A stretch of DNA of 54,116 nucleotides from Alphaproteobacteria bacterium. Its GTDB lineage: Bacteria; Pseudomonadota; Alphaproteobacteria; Rhizobiales; Hyphomicrobiaceae. The stretch spans positions 1 to 54,116 of the forward strand of contig JAGVSR010000132.1 of assembly GCA_019137195.1 (NCBI GenBank), written 5' to 3'. How positions within the stretch are numbered: position 1 is the first letter of the stretch; each line of letters starts with the position of its first letter. Of the stretch, positions 7,248-13,261 are shown piece after piece. Below the pieces are notes generated by a model. The model saw nothing but the letters and a program-made list of their open reading frames with translations. It was not told the DNA's origin and ran no database searches. The translations under genes were made by a program, and so were the position numbers.

Positions 7248-7745
7248 ATGCAGACCCTCAACTGGTTCTTGGTGGTGACACTCGTGGTGGCGAGCGTCGT
7301 GAACCTTTTCGACAAGACCGAGAGCATTGCGGACAGGATCAGGAACGTCGTTGGCGGCGCTGTCGTCGCGGTGCTGATCTGGAGCTTCTTCATCGATCAC
7401 CGTTCGGTCGATGAGATTGCCCGCGCCGACCGCGCCGCTGCGGCAGCTGCCAAGGTGGCCGAGGCCAAGGCGACCGAGGAAGCGAACAAAACCCTGCTGG
7501 AAGCGGCCCGCGCCGAAGGCGTCATCGAGACGTGCCGCAACTACGCCCGCGAGCAGGCCGTGCACCGGTCGACCGTGGATTTCGAGCGCGAGCTGCCGCC
7601 CAAGCTCAACGACGACGGGAGTGCAGTCGTCGGGCTGCGGTTCAGCGTCAAGAACACCTACGGGCTCGAGCTGAGCTATGGGCTCCTGTGTGTCGTCACG
7701 CCTGACGGCAAACCGACCGGCCTAGTCTTCGACGTCGACAGATAG
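7248..7745 (+). CDS. membrane protein in the lysogeny region, 165 aa
   Basis: ATG at 7248 with GGGAGGCGGGAG upstream. Two hydrophobic segments (residues 4-22 and 34-50, VVGGAVVAVLIWSFFI) are followed by an Ala/Glu-rich coiled coil (AAAAAKVAEAKATEEANKTL), then a compact soluble domain (around FERELPPKLNDDGSAVVGL). It ends three bases from the convergent repressor stop. It lies in the immunity region, transcribed away from the early promoters, so it may be expressed in the lysogen (an exclusion-type role is possible). No family recognised. Confidence 0.7.
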   Translation: MQTLNWFLVVTLVVASVVNLFDKTESIADRIRNVVGGAVVAVLIWSFFIDHRSVDEIARADRAAAAAAKVAEAKATEEANKTLLEAARAEGVIETCRNYAREQAVHRSTVDFERELPPKLNDDGSAVVGLRFSVKNTYGLELSYGLLCVVTPDGKPTGLVFDVDR

Positions 7746-7748
7746 CGC

Positions 7749-8363
7749 TCAAGCCATCCCGCGCACGATCGAGCGAAAAGTACCGCGGATTGCGGCGGTG
7801 AACGGCTTCGACGGGTCGTTGAGCGAGAAAATCTCGTTCGGCCCTGAGCTGTTTGTGATCAGCTTGTCCGGCGGCATGAAGAGCCGGATCACCGTGCCGT
7901 GTGACTGGATGAACTCGTGGCGGTCGTAGAGCTGCGCGACGACAATGGTGAACGGCGAGATGCGCGCGGGGTCATCATCGGTCGCGTCGAAGACCACGAG
8001 ATCGCCAGCGAGGATGGCCGGGGTTGCCTGGTCGAGCGCCGCCCCCTTCATGCGGAAGATCAGAGTCGTATTGCTCGCGGTCAGGAAGCTGCCGGGTGGT
8101 GGCACGTAGCGCTCGGCGTCCGGCTCGGCGAGCCCGGGCGCGGCCGGGCGCTCGATGCTGTGCTCGCCGTTCGTGAGACCGAGAAGCGCCGCGGCGCTCG
8201 ATTTGAGTACCGGGGCAAGGCGCTGGGCGTGCTCAACGGACATCTCGCGTTCTCCACTCTGCATGCGCGACAGCGTGGACGCCGCTATCCCGGTCAGCTC
8301 CTCGAGCCGCTCCAAGGTGACGCCAGCCCGTTTCCGAATTGCAGCGAGTCGGTTCTTTGCCAT
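7749..8363 (-). CDS. CI-like phage repressor (HTH plus S24-like C terminus)
   Basis: 204 aa, DNA-binding repressor of lytic promoters. The N-terminal 60 residues form an Xre-type HTH (LAAIRKRAGVTLERLEELTG, then IAASTLSRMQSGEREMS). The C terminus resembles the LexA/CI S24 fold (IFRMKGAALDQATPAILAGD, then LVVFDA). The usual catalytic Ser in the D-S-M stretch is replaced by Ala (GAALD). The expected Lys after the VAQLYDR strand is also not visible. Self-cleavage after RecA activation is therefore doubtful. Start ATG at 8363; GGGAAGA lies 8 bases upstream. The likely operators are 7103-7119 and 8429-8445. Confidence 0.9.
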   Translation of the reverse strand: MAKNRLAAIRKRAGVTLERLEELTGIAASTLSRMQSGEREMSVEHAQRLAPVLKSSAAALLGLTNGEHSIERPAAPGLAEPDAERYVPPPGSFLTASNTTLIFRMKGAALDQATPAILAGDLVVFDATDDDPARISPFTIVVAQLYDRHEFIQSHGTVIRLFMPPDKLITNSSGPNEIFSLNDPSKPFTAAIRGTFRSIVRGMA

Positions 8364-8419
8364 AGCAGCATCTTCCCGCCGCCGCGACGGGGCGCCATGT
8401 CGGCTTTGTCAAAAAGCGG

Positions 8420-8448
8420 TTGACGCATTTTGCCAAATCGGCAAGTTT
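8420..8448 (+). promoter_or_regulatory. rightward early promoter with repressor operator
   Basis: -35 TTGACG (8420-8425), 17-base spacer, weak -10 AAGTTT (8443-8448). The spacer carries TTTGCCAAATCGGCAAG (8429-8445), an imperfect version of the palindrome at 7103-7119. Placement relative to -35 is the same in both. It probably drives the Cro-like gene and the early region to the right. Confidence 0.7.
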
Positions 8449-8476
8449 ACGTGACTCACGAGGAGCGGACGCACGC

Positions 8477-8737
8477 ATGAGGCTCGAGAGCTGGCTGGAG
8501 CGGGAACGCAAGACACCGACCGACTTCGCGCGGTCGATCGATGTTGACCCATCGACGATCACGCGGCTGCTCCCTGGCGATGCCAAGAGGCAGGTGCGCA
8601 AGCCCGGACGGGAGGTGATGGCGAAAATCTACACCGCGACCGGCGGCGAGGTGTCGCCCAACGACTACCTCGACGTGGAGCTTGGCGTGAGTTCGCACGA
8701 TCCTGAATCTGCCGAGCCCAGCCTAGCGCGGGCGTGA
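8477..8737 (+). CDS. Cro-like helix-turn-helix protein, 86 aa
   Basis: ATG at 8477, chosen because GAGGAG lies upstream and the HTH begins at once. Residues 8-45 (ERKTPTDFARSIDVDPSTIT, then RLLPGDAK) form an Xre/Cro-type HTH, and KPGREVMAKIYTATGGEVSP matches the rest of that small domain. It is divergent from the repressor and first behind the rightward operator, the usual position of cro. It probably binds the same operators and shuts down repressor synthesis. Confidence 0.82.
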   Translation: MRLESWLERERKTPTDFARSIDVDPSTITRLLPGDAKRQVRKPGREVMAKIYTATGGEVSPNDYLDVELGVSSHDPESAEPSLARA

Positions 8738-8807
8738 GCGTGAGCGTGGGCGTGTGATGTTTGTGTGCGGGGGCGGCGCGTCGCGAGGATGGCAGGAGAG
8801 GGGCACC

Positions 8808-9080
8808 ATGACCGAGACCACGGAAGAAGGCGCTGGGCCGAGGCCGCTGCTCGTCATGGGCGTGCGCCATCAGGCGAGCCTCACGCCCGAGCAGCGCGCG
8901 GCGATGAAGGATCAGGTGTTGTGGGCGCCGGAGCAGATTATCGAGGCTACTCGCCGGCAGATGGCTGAAGAGCGGTGGCGAGGTTTGCCAAGGCGTGTGC
9001 GGCGCATTCGGAGACGGCTCGGCGATATGGCGAAGCGGCTGGCGGAAGCGTTTCAGGTCCGTAGGCAGAAAGAAGTTTGA
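8808..9080 (+). CDS. unknown early protein, 90 aa
   Basis: ATG at 8808 with GGAGAGGGG in front, preferred over an upstream start that lacks a ribosome site. The product starts acidic (TETTEEG), continues with GVRHQASLTPEQRAAMKD, and ends in a strongly basic helix (RRVRRIRRRLGDMAKRLAEA). This suggests a nucleic-acid or membrane-surface contact. Its last 134 bases overlap the convergent 101-aa gene on the other strand. Confidence 0.6.
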   Translation: MTETTEEGAGPRPLLVMGVRHQASLTPEQRAAMKDQVLWAPEQIIEATRRQMAEERWRGLPRRVRRIRRRLGDMAKRLAEAFQVRRQKEV

Positions 9081-9252
9081 GGCGCATGTCTTCGACGGCC
9101 GGGGGCGGCCTCGTCGCGGCGAAGTCGGCGAGCAGGAGGCGGAGGGTGTAATTCATCGCTGTAAGCGTGCCGTCGAGATTGGCCTGATGGCCGTCGATCT
9201 GTTCGGCCTCGTCATCGGTGTCGTCGGGCTCGACGTCGTTCAGTTCCGTCAC
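8947..9252 (-). CDS. unknown acidic protein, 101 aa, antisense in early region
   Basis: GTG at 9252 with AAGGAG six bases upstream. This start is preferred over a TTG further out with a badly spaced site. The N terminus is very acidic (ELNDVEPDDTDDEAEQIDG), followed by a helical part (TLTAMNYTLRLLLADFAATR). It runs against the rightward early genes and overlaps the 90-aa gene by 134 bases, so the two transcripts would be complementary there. No family recognised. Confidence 0.6.
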   Translation of the reverse strand: MTELNDVEPDDTDDEAEQIDGHQANLDGTLTAMNYTLRLLLADFAATRPPPAVEDMRLKLLSAYGPETLPPAASPYRRAVSECAAHALANLATALQPSAGE

Positions 9253-9332
9253 GTGCGTCTCCTTCGGGTTGGTGTTTGGCAACTCCCTTCTCGCAGGATT
9301 CGCCGTGACGGTCTTTCGTGAGGCGTAGGCAT
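9249..9332 (-). CDS. possible 27-residue arginine-rich peptide
   Basis: ATG at 9332. The stop overlaps the GTG start of the 101-aa gene (GTGA), as in the coupled genes of the left operon. Nine of 27 residues are Arg, ending TRRRRT. The ribosome site is weak, so this may be only a leader peptide that couples translation, or not a gene at all. Confidence 0.3.
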   Translation of the reverse strand: MPTPHERPSRRILREGSCQTPTRRRRT

Positions 9333-9434
9333 ACCGACCAGCCCCAGTGCCGGCCGCTCAGGTGGTGATTTAAACCCAAGCGTTCGTTGGACGGGCGTGG
9401 CGGGAGGATCGCATAGGGCACTTGAGCGGCTCGC

Positions 9435-9485
9435 TCTTTGGCTGGCGCGTTCCGACTCCCCTTCGGGGAGCCGGCCGGAACGCGC
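9435..9485 (+). repeat. PE1 palindromic element, copy C
   Basis: Arms GCGCGTTCCG (9445-9454) and CGGAACGCGC (9476-9485) with inner CTCCCC/GGGGAG and lead-in TCTTTGGCTG. It lies in the 295-bp gene-free stretch 9333-9627, which otherwise holds only the palindrome at 9560-9584. Confidence 0.92.
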
Positions 9486-9559
9486 GGAGCCTTCGAATTG
9501 TAGCAGGGCCAGCGTAGCGGCCATTCTGCCCCTCGCGGGGCGTTTCCTCCCTAGACTTG

Positions 9560-9584
9560 GGCCGGACGGTCCGACCGTCCGGCC
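9560..9584. promoter_or_regulatory. 25-bp palindrome, possible operator
   Basis: 12-base arms (GGCCGGACGGTC and its complement) around one central base, 44 bases before the 92-aa gene. It is too symmetrical for coding needs and fits a dimeric regulator site or a hairpin in the leader. Related CCGTCCGG pieces recur at 10171-10219, 11120-11150 and 21180-21310. Confidence 0.45.
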
Positions 9585-9627
9585 ACTTTTGGGGGCGCGT
9601 GTGAGCTTGGAAACCTTGGGGATCGGA

Positions 9628-9906
9628 ATGACAAACACCGTTGCACATGATCTGCCGCCGATGCCGCGAGAGGAACCCGTGCGGTTCGGCACCAGCCGCA
9701 GACCGTCCGAGAAGAGCGCGGCCGAGAAGCGGCGCGAATACCTTGACCTGGCCTGTCAACGCGGCAAGCGCGACGAGCCGATCCACGAGACGATCGAGCG
9801 CGCCGAGCGCATACGGGCCTACGTCGAGGACGGCGTCGCCGATGGCGTCAATCCGGTGCCGTGTTCTCCCGGATCGCCTGAAGAAGCTCGGTGCTCTTTG
9901 TCATGA
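9628..9906 (+). CDS. unknown early protein, 92 aa
   Basis: ATG at 9628, with GGGGATCGG in front. The product is polar: PPMPREEPVRFGTSRRPSEK, then SAAEKRREYLDLACQRGKRD and ETIERAERIRAYVEDG, probably two amphipathic helices. The last 59 bases overlap the end of the convergent 89-aa gene. It is early in the rightward operon, with no known family. Confidence 0.6.
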   Translation: MTNTVAHDLPPMPREEPVRFGTSRRPSEKSAAEKRREYLDLACQRGKRDEPIHETIERAERIRAYVEDGVADGVNPVPCSPGSPEEARCSLS

Positions 9907-10117
9907 ACTTGGCGAGTTTGTCATCGTCGAGGACGGTCACGACGTCATCGATCGACGATCCGACATCTCCGAGGCGATCGAAGAGGCTTTCGAGCATGAC
10001 GAGCGTCTGCCCGGCGATGAGGGCGTGCGTGATGGCAACTTTGTCTCTCCATCGGGTCTGAGGCTCTTTGGCGAGGACGTTCAGGTGGTCGACGAGTTGG
10101 TCTGCGTACTTGCTCAT
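9848..10117 (-). CDS. unknown early protein, 89 aa, antisense
   Basis: ATG at 10117 with TGGAGAA upstream. The product is a well-behaved helical protein: YADQLVDHLNVLAKEPQTRW, VAITHALIAGQTLVMLESLF, and an acidic segment SSIDDVVTVLDDDKLAKFM. It points against the surrounding early genes, as does the gene at 8947-9252. It could be made from a separate promoter in the gene-free stretch to its right. No domain recognised. Confidence 0.6.
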   Translation of the reverse strand: MSKYADQLVDHLNVLAKEPQTRWRDKVAITHALIAGQTLVMLESLFDRLGDVGSSIDDVVTVLDDDKLAKFMTKSTELLQAIRENTAPD

Positions 10118-10273
10118 TCGAGTTCTCCATTGGCGGGCGGTTGCAGCCGGACAATGGCAGGATTCGAGAGCCGGACGGTTGGGAAAGCCGAGCCATCCGG
10201 CGCTTCTGCAACCGTCCGGCCGGACGATCCGGGGTCGAGTGTCCGTCCGTCCGAGTGGCGTCCGTTGCGTCCC

Positions 10274-10323
10274 GCGCCTTCCGGCCGGCTCCGCGAAGTC
10301 GGAGTCGGAAGGCGCCAAGCAGA
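10274..10323 (-). repeat. PE1 palindromic element, copy D
   Basis: Reverse orientation. Arms GCGCCTTCCG (10274-10283) and CGGAAGGCGC (10306-10315), inner CTCCG/CGGAG hairpin, then CAAGCAGAG, the complement of the usual lead-in. Intergenic, just left of the candidate structured RNA. Confidence 0.88.
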
Positions 10324-10328
10324 GTGTC

Positions 10329-10479
10329 GAGCGCAGTGTGCGTGGGGTGGCCGAGGCCGGAAGCCCTGTAGCGGGGTGAGACCTGAGCGTCGAAGGCCGC
10401 AGCCGTATCGTCCGGGTGAGCGCGGGGTCATGGCCGCGCGACAGCCTCGGGCGCCAGCCGCCCCACGCACACTGCGCTC
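10329..10479 (+). ncRNA. candidate structured RNA closed by a 19-bp helix
   Basis: The left arm GAGCGCAGTGTGCGTGGGG (10329-10347) is exactly complementary to 10461-10479. The helix continues inward with TGGC (10348-10351) to GCCA (10453-10456) and CGAGGC (10352-10357) to GCCTCG (10444-10449), with bulges on one side. About 85 bases remain inside. There is no gene here (10118-10614 is gene-free). The strand is assigned from the neighbouring operon only. A rearranged repeat pair is the main alternative. Confidence 0.45.
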
Positions 10480-10614
10480 AATCCCGGAGGGGAGTGGGCG
10501 GCGAGGGAAGCCCGCGGGGCCGTGAGAGTGTCCCGCGAACAGCCGCTGGCAGGAGTGGGCAGTGAGTGTCCCGCGTATTCCTGTCGAGCGAATTGAGAAC
10601 GGGGCACGGGGTGC

Positions 10615-11301
10615 ATGCTAACGCTTGAAACACTCGGGATTGCCGCGCTGGGCTTTCAGGGCCTCGCGATCGCCGCAACGGCCGCGGTTTCCCGCTTCGC
10701 CGAGCGGCGCGCGGCCAGGATCGCGACGCCCCCGGTCGCTGCGGCGGCCGTGCCGCCGATCGTGCAGCAGATCGCGGAAGCCCGCGCCAACGGATTCCGC
10801 CGGCCGGCGCCGGTGAAGGCCGCCGAGCAGCTTCTCGAGTTCATGCAGGGGCAAGGCGCCACCGGATATTTCACGGTGGGCGAGATCGATCAGTTCTGGG
10901 CCTGGTATTCGAGCCACCACGGCCTCGACGATCTGCACCCGGCGATCGTGCGTGGCGAGATGGCCGCGATCCCCGGCGTTTATGTCGGTTTGAAGCGGCT
11001 CAATGGTCCCGAGTTCCGCGAGGTGAAGCGGCGCGCCGGCACGGATCGATGCACGCTCTACCGCGTGCCGGACGCTCCCCGGATCGATGCCAGTCAAGTG
11101 CCGGAAACACCTCGGCAAAAGCGGCAACCGTCCGGCAATCGTCCGGCAAATCCGAAAAAGCGAGTGCTGCCGGGGAACTTTTCGCCGGCGCCATCCGACT
11201 CCCCTCCGGGGAGCCGGCCGGATGGCGCGGACGGACGGACGTACCGCACCCTCGGCGACGTGGCCGCGGATCATGGCCGGCCGCTCAAGAAAGTCGCGTG
11301 A
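10615..11301 (+). CDS. unknown early protein, 228 aa, with PE1 insertion
   Basis: ATG at 10615. The N terminus is hydrophobic (LGIAALGFQGLAIAATAAV) and may anchor it in the membrane. Then follow a basic Ala-rich linker and a central domain (residues 60-150, AAEQLLEFMQGQGATGYFTV, FWAWYSSHHGLDDLHPAIVR) that looks like a small winged-helix or DNA-adapter fold. The C terminus carries a PE1 peptide (SDSPPGSRPDGA, copy E) and a short helical end (TLGDVAADHG). No family recognised. It is followed directly by PE1 copy F. Confidence 0.6.
   Translation: MLTLETLGIAALGFQGLAIAATAAVSRFAERRAARIATPPVAAAAVPPIVQQIAEARANGFRRPAPVKAAEQLLEFMQGQGATGYFTVGEIDQFWAWYSSHHGLDDLHPAIVRGEMAAIPGVYVGLKRLNGPEFREVKRRAGTDRCTLYRVPDAPRIDASQVPETPRQKRQPSGNRPANPKKRVLPGNFSPAPSDSPPGSRPDGADGRTYRTLGDVAADHGRPLKKVA
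11188..11228 (+). repeat. PE1 palindromic element, copy E (in frame)
   Basis: Arms GCGCCATCCG (11188-11197) and CGGATGGCGC (11219-11228), inner CTCCCC/GGGGAG. Encodes SDSPPGSRPDGA inside the 228-aa protein. The lead-in is degenerate. Confidence 0.9.
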
Positions 11302-11302
11302 C

Positions 11303-11352
11303 GCGCCCGGCGGCCGGCGCGCGGAACGCGTGTCGGCAGGCGCAAAGCAAAG
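11303..11352 (-). repeat. PE1 palindromic element, copy F
   Basis: Reverse orientation, starting two bases after the 228-aa gene's stop. The outer arms pair imperfectly (GCGCCCGGCG against TCGGCAGGCGC), the inner hairpin is CGCGCGGAACGCGTG, and the CAAAGCAAAG tail is typical. It may be an older, decaying copy. Confidence 0.75.
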
Positions 11353-11389
11353 TGGCGTTTGGATCAGCAACCGAACGGGGATTAACGAC

Positions 11390-11860
11390 ATGAAAATCGA
11401 GGATTTGGAGCGCCGTCTCACGGGCACCTTCACGGGCGTTTGCGGCGACCGTGCGAGCCGGGTGGCGGTGGTGGCCGGCATCGCCGAGGTGCAGGGGCAA
11501 AAGCCGCTTCTCGTGCTCGAGAAGGCGGACGGCTCGCTCGGCCTCACCGAGCTCGAGGGCGGCACGTTCTTTGCCACGCGCGAGGCGTGCGACGCGGCGA
11601 TCGAGGCTGAGCACACCAAGCGCCAAGCCGCTTTCACCGAGACGGGCGCGAGGATCGCCGCGGGATTCGCGGAGGCCTTCGCCAATCGCGTTGGCGAGGT
11701 CACGCCTGCAGGCCCCGCCGCCGAGACGGCCGCCGCCGCCAATGAGACGGCGCTCGGCGAGCTCGCGCTCGACACGCTCGCGGGTACCGCGGCGAACGGC
11801 GAGCTTGGCACCGATAGCGTCGACCCGTCGACGGGCGAGATCACCGAGGCCGCGGCCTAG
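11390..11860 (+). CDS. unknown early protein, 156 aa
   Basis: ATG at 11390, preceded by GGGGA. Residues 1-70 form a compact mixed fold (MKIEDLERRLTGTFTGVCGD, then VEGIAEVQG-like strands ending KADGSLGLTELEGGTFFAT). Residues 75-105 form a helix. The last 50 residues are Ala/Glu/Thr-rich and probably disordered (ETAAAANETALGELALDTLA). It lies just before a 295-bp hairpin-rich stretch and the replication gene. No family recognised. Confidence 0.6.
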   Translation: MKIEDLERRLTGTFTGVCGDRASRVAVVAGIAEVQGQKPLLVLEKADGSLGLTELEGGTFFATREACDAAIEAEHTKRQAAFTETGARIAAGFAEAFANRVGEVTPAGPAAETAAAANETALGELALDTLAGTAANGELGTDSVDPSTGEITEAAA

Positions 11861-11867
11861 CCTGCGC

Positions 11868-11919
11868 GCGTCGGCGGCCGGCTGCCGGAACGGCAGTCGC
11901 CGACGCCAGCAAAAGCTAA
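11868..11919 (-). repeat. PE1 palindromic element, copy G
   Basis: Reverse orientation. Arms GCGTCGGCG (11868-11876) and CGCCGACGC (11898-11906), inner CTGCCG/CGGCAG, then CAGCAAAAGC. Starts eight bases after the 156-aa gene, first of five hairpins before the initiator gene. Confidence 0.9.
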
Positions 11920-11946
11920 GCCCCGCCGGTGGCTGCCGGCGGGGCT
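11919..11946 (+). terminator. strong hairpin, possible terminator or attenuator
   Basis: An 11-bp stem (AGCCCCGCCGG with its complement) and a 6-base loop follow the 156-aa gene. No T-run follows on the plus strand, so any termination would be weak or factor-aided. Reading leftward, TTAGCTTTTGC follows. Confidence 0.45.
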
Positions 11947-11953
11947 CTGAATG

Positions 11954-11973
11954 ACGGAGCCATGAGGCTCCGT
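11954..11973 (+). promoter_or_regulatory. leader hairpin
   Basis: Perfect 8-bp stem ACGGAGCC/GGCTCCGT with loop ATGA, in the leader of the replication gene. It is one of three non-PE1 hairpins in a row. Confidence 0.45.
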
Positions 11974-11977
11974 TGCG

Positions 11978-11998
11978 GATCGGCGAGCAGTGCCGATC
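11978..11998 (+). promoter_or_regulatory. leader hairpin
   Basis: 7-bp stem GATCGGC/GCCGATC with a 7-base loop, four bases after the previous hairpin. The stretch 11999-12066 after it shows no gene and no clear motif. Confidence 0.45.
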
Positions 11999-12066
11999 GG
12001 GGTGGCGAACGCTCTCACGCTTTGCCGTCACGGTCAACGCTTGCCCGCATGAGACTGTGGACACTC

Positions 12067-12141
12067 GCGCGTGGCGGCCTGCCCTCGGGACGAGGGACCG
12101 GGACAAGCTCCCGGAACGGGAGTCGCCACGCGCAAGGCAAG
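12067..12141 (-). repeat. PE1 palindromic element, copy H (composite)
   Basis: Perfect outer arms GCGCGTGGCG (12067-12076) and CGCCACGCGC (12124-12133). Inside, besides the usual CTCCCG/CGGGAG hairpin, an extra CCCTCG/CGAGGG hairpin is inserted, so this copy is about 25 bases longer. It ends 13 bases before the initiator ATG. Confidence 0.85.
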
Positions 12142-12154
12142 GGCGCGGGGACCA

Positions 12155-13261
12155 ATGAGCGTCGATCTGATGCGGTTGTGCTGGGACATCGAGTTCCCGT
12201 CGGCTGCCATGAGCGCGGTGGCTGTCAAGCTCGCCGACCACGCCAACGACGAGGGCGATAACGTCTATCCCTCCGTGCCGTCGATCGAGCGCAAGACGCG
12301 CCTCGGCACGTCCACCGTGCGCCGCACGCTGGCGGCCTTCGAGGAATGCGGGCTGCTCGAGGTGGTGGCCGAGACGCACGGCAACAAGGCGCTGCGCTCG
12401 ACGACGGTGCGCCGCTTCAACGTCGGCCTCCTGCACGCGCTCGCCTGCGTCGTGGTTCGCGACGGAAAGACCGTGAAGCAGTTCCGCTCGACGCACGTCC
12501 TGAAAGAGATCGCGAACGCCGCCGGCAAGCTCGTGTGGGTGATCGTCGAGCGCGGGCCGGACGACCCGTCCGACTACCCGGCCGCGGAAGCCATTCCCGC
12601 CGCACCCCTCCCACAGCGGGAGGGGCAGGAGGGTGGCACCCCTCCCACTGTGGGAGGGGCAAACGGCAACCACCCCTCCCACGGTGGGAGGGGACCCCTC
12701 CCACAGTGGGACCCCACCCCTCCCACAGTGGGACCCAAACCATCAATAGAACCATCAGAGGAAGTAAAAACCCCCCAACCCCCCGCGAGCGGGGGGCCGA
12801 AGGGCGATGTGGATTTGAAGGCAGGGGCAACTCGGCTGATCGCCGAGGCAGAGCGCAAGGGGGCGCCGTCGGCGCCAATCCGGCATCTGCTCAAGCCGAT
12901 TCTCGATGCGAGGCGGCTGAAGGCTGCCGACAAGGCGGGCGAGCTCGCAGCGCTGGCCCGCGAGGCTCGCGATCTGCCGGCGCCGTGGCTCGAGCGGGCG
13001 GCGCGCCTCGTGCTCGACGACGGCACCGTGACCGTCAAGCCGGCGAGGATCCGCGAGGCGATCGAGCAGGTGCGCAAGGGCGGCGCGATGGTGCCGATCC
13101 GCCGCGGCTCGCCGCAGTGGGGCGCGTGGCTCAGGCATTTCGAGGCCCACGAGCCGGCAACCGCGAAGCTGATGGCGCGGTTCGACAGCTGGCAGGTGAA
13201 ATCCGAGTGGCCGCCGTCGCGTGCCGGCGCTGCGAAGGGTGACGGGGAGCAGGCGGCATGA
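12155..13261 (+). CDS. replication initiator-like protein with internal iterons
   Basis: 368 aa, ATG at 12155 after GCGGGGACC. Residues 20-100 form a winged-helix domain (SAVAVKLADHANDEGDNVYP, VPSIERKTRLGTSTVRRTLA, AFEECGLLEVV), typical of HTH_36-type phage replication proteins. Residues 148-200 are a proline/glycine linker encoded by five palindromic iterons. The C terminus (APSAPIRHLLKPILDARRLK and onward) is a second helical domain. This is the layout of lambda O: DNA-binding N terminus, origin inside the gene, helicase-loading C terminus. Role as initiator is inferred from that layout. The stop overlaps the MT-A70 start. Confidence 0.8.
   Translation: MSVDLMRLCWDIEFPSAAMSAVAVKLADHANDEGDNVYPSVPSIERKTRLGTSTVRRTLAAFEECGLLEVVAETHGNKALRSTTVRRFNVGLLHALACVVVRDGKTVKQFRSTHVLKEIANAAGKLVWVIVERGPDDPSDYPAAEAIPAAPLPQREGQEGGTPPTVGGANGNHPSHGGRGPLPQWDPTPPTVGPKPSIEPSEEVKTPQPPASGGPKGDVDLKAGATRLIAEAERKGAPSAPIRHLLKPILDARRLKAADKAGELAALAREARDLPAPWLERAARLVLDDGTVTVKPARIREAIEQVRKGGAMVPIRRGSPQWGAWLRHFEAHEPATAKLMARFDSWQVKSEWPPSRAGAAKGDGEQAA
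12605..12775. other. candidate phage replication origin
   Basis: Five copies of a 20-21 bp palindrome with core TCCCACNGTGGGA start at 12605, 12639, 12673, 12695 and 12717 (spacing 34, 34, 22, 22). Right behind them lies an A-rich, GC-poor stretch (about 12735-12772) that is unlike the GC-rich surroundings and suits DNA melting. Iterons plus an AT-rich element inside an initiator gene is the lambda origin plan. Confidence 0.65.

Noticed and set aside
8384-8412. Promoter for the repressor gene
   Set aside because: A leftward TTGACA is present at 8412-8407, but at the right spacing there is only CGTCGC, so no -10 can be supported.
10329-10479. Retron-type RNA
   Set aside because: The size and closing helix would fit, but no reverse transcriptase gene is found in the window.
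12605-12736. Resemblance to a CRISPR array
   Set aside because: Repeats are 20-21 bp palindromes only 1-14 bases apart, inside a coding gene, and there are no cas genes. An iteron array fits better.
12781-12797. CCCCCGCGAGCGGGGG hairpin after the iterons as a terminator
   Set aside because: It lies within the initiator's coding sequence and lacks a T-run; more likely part of the origin structure or chance.
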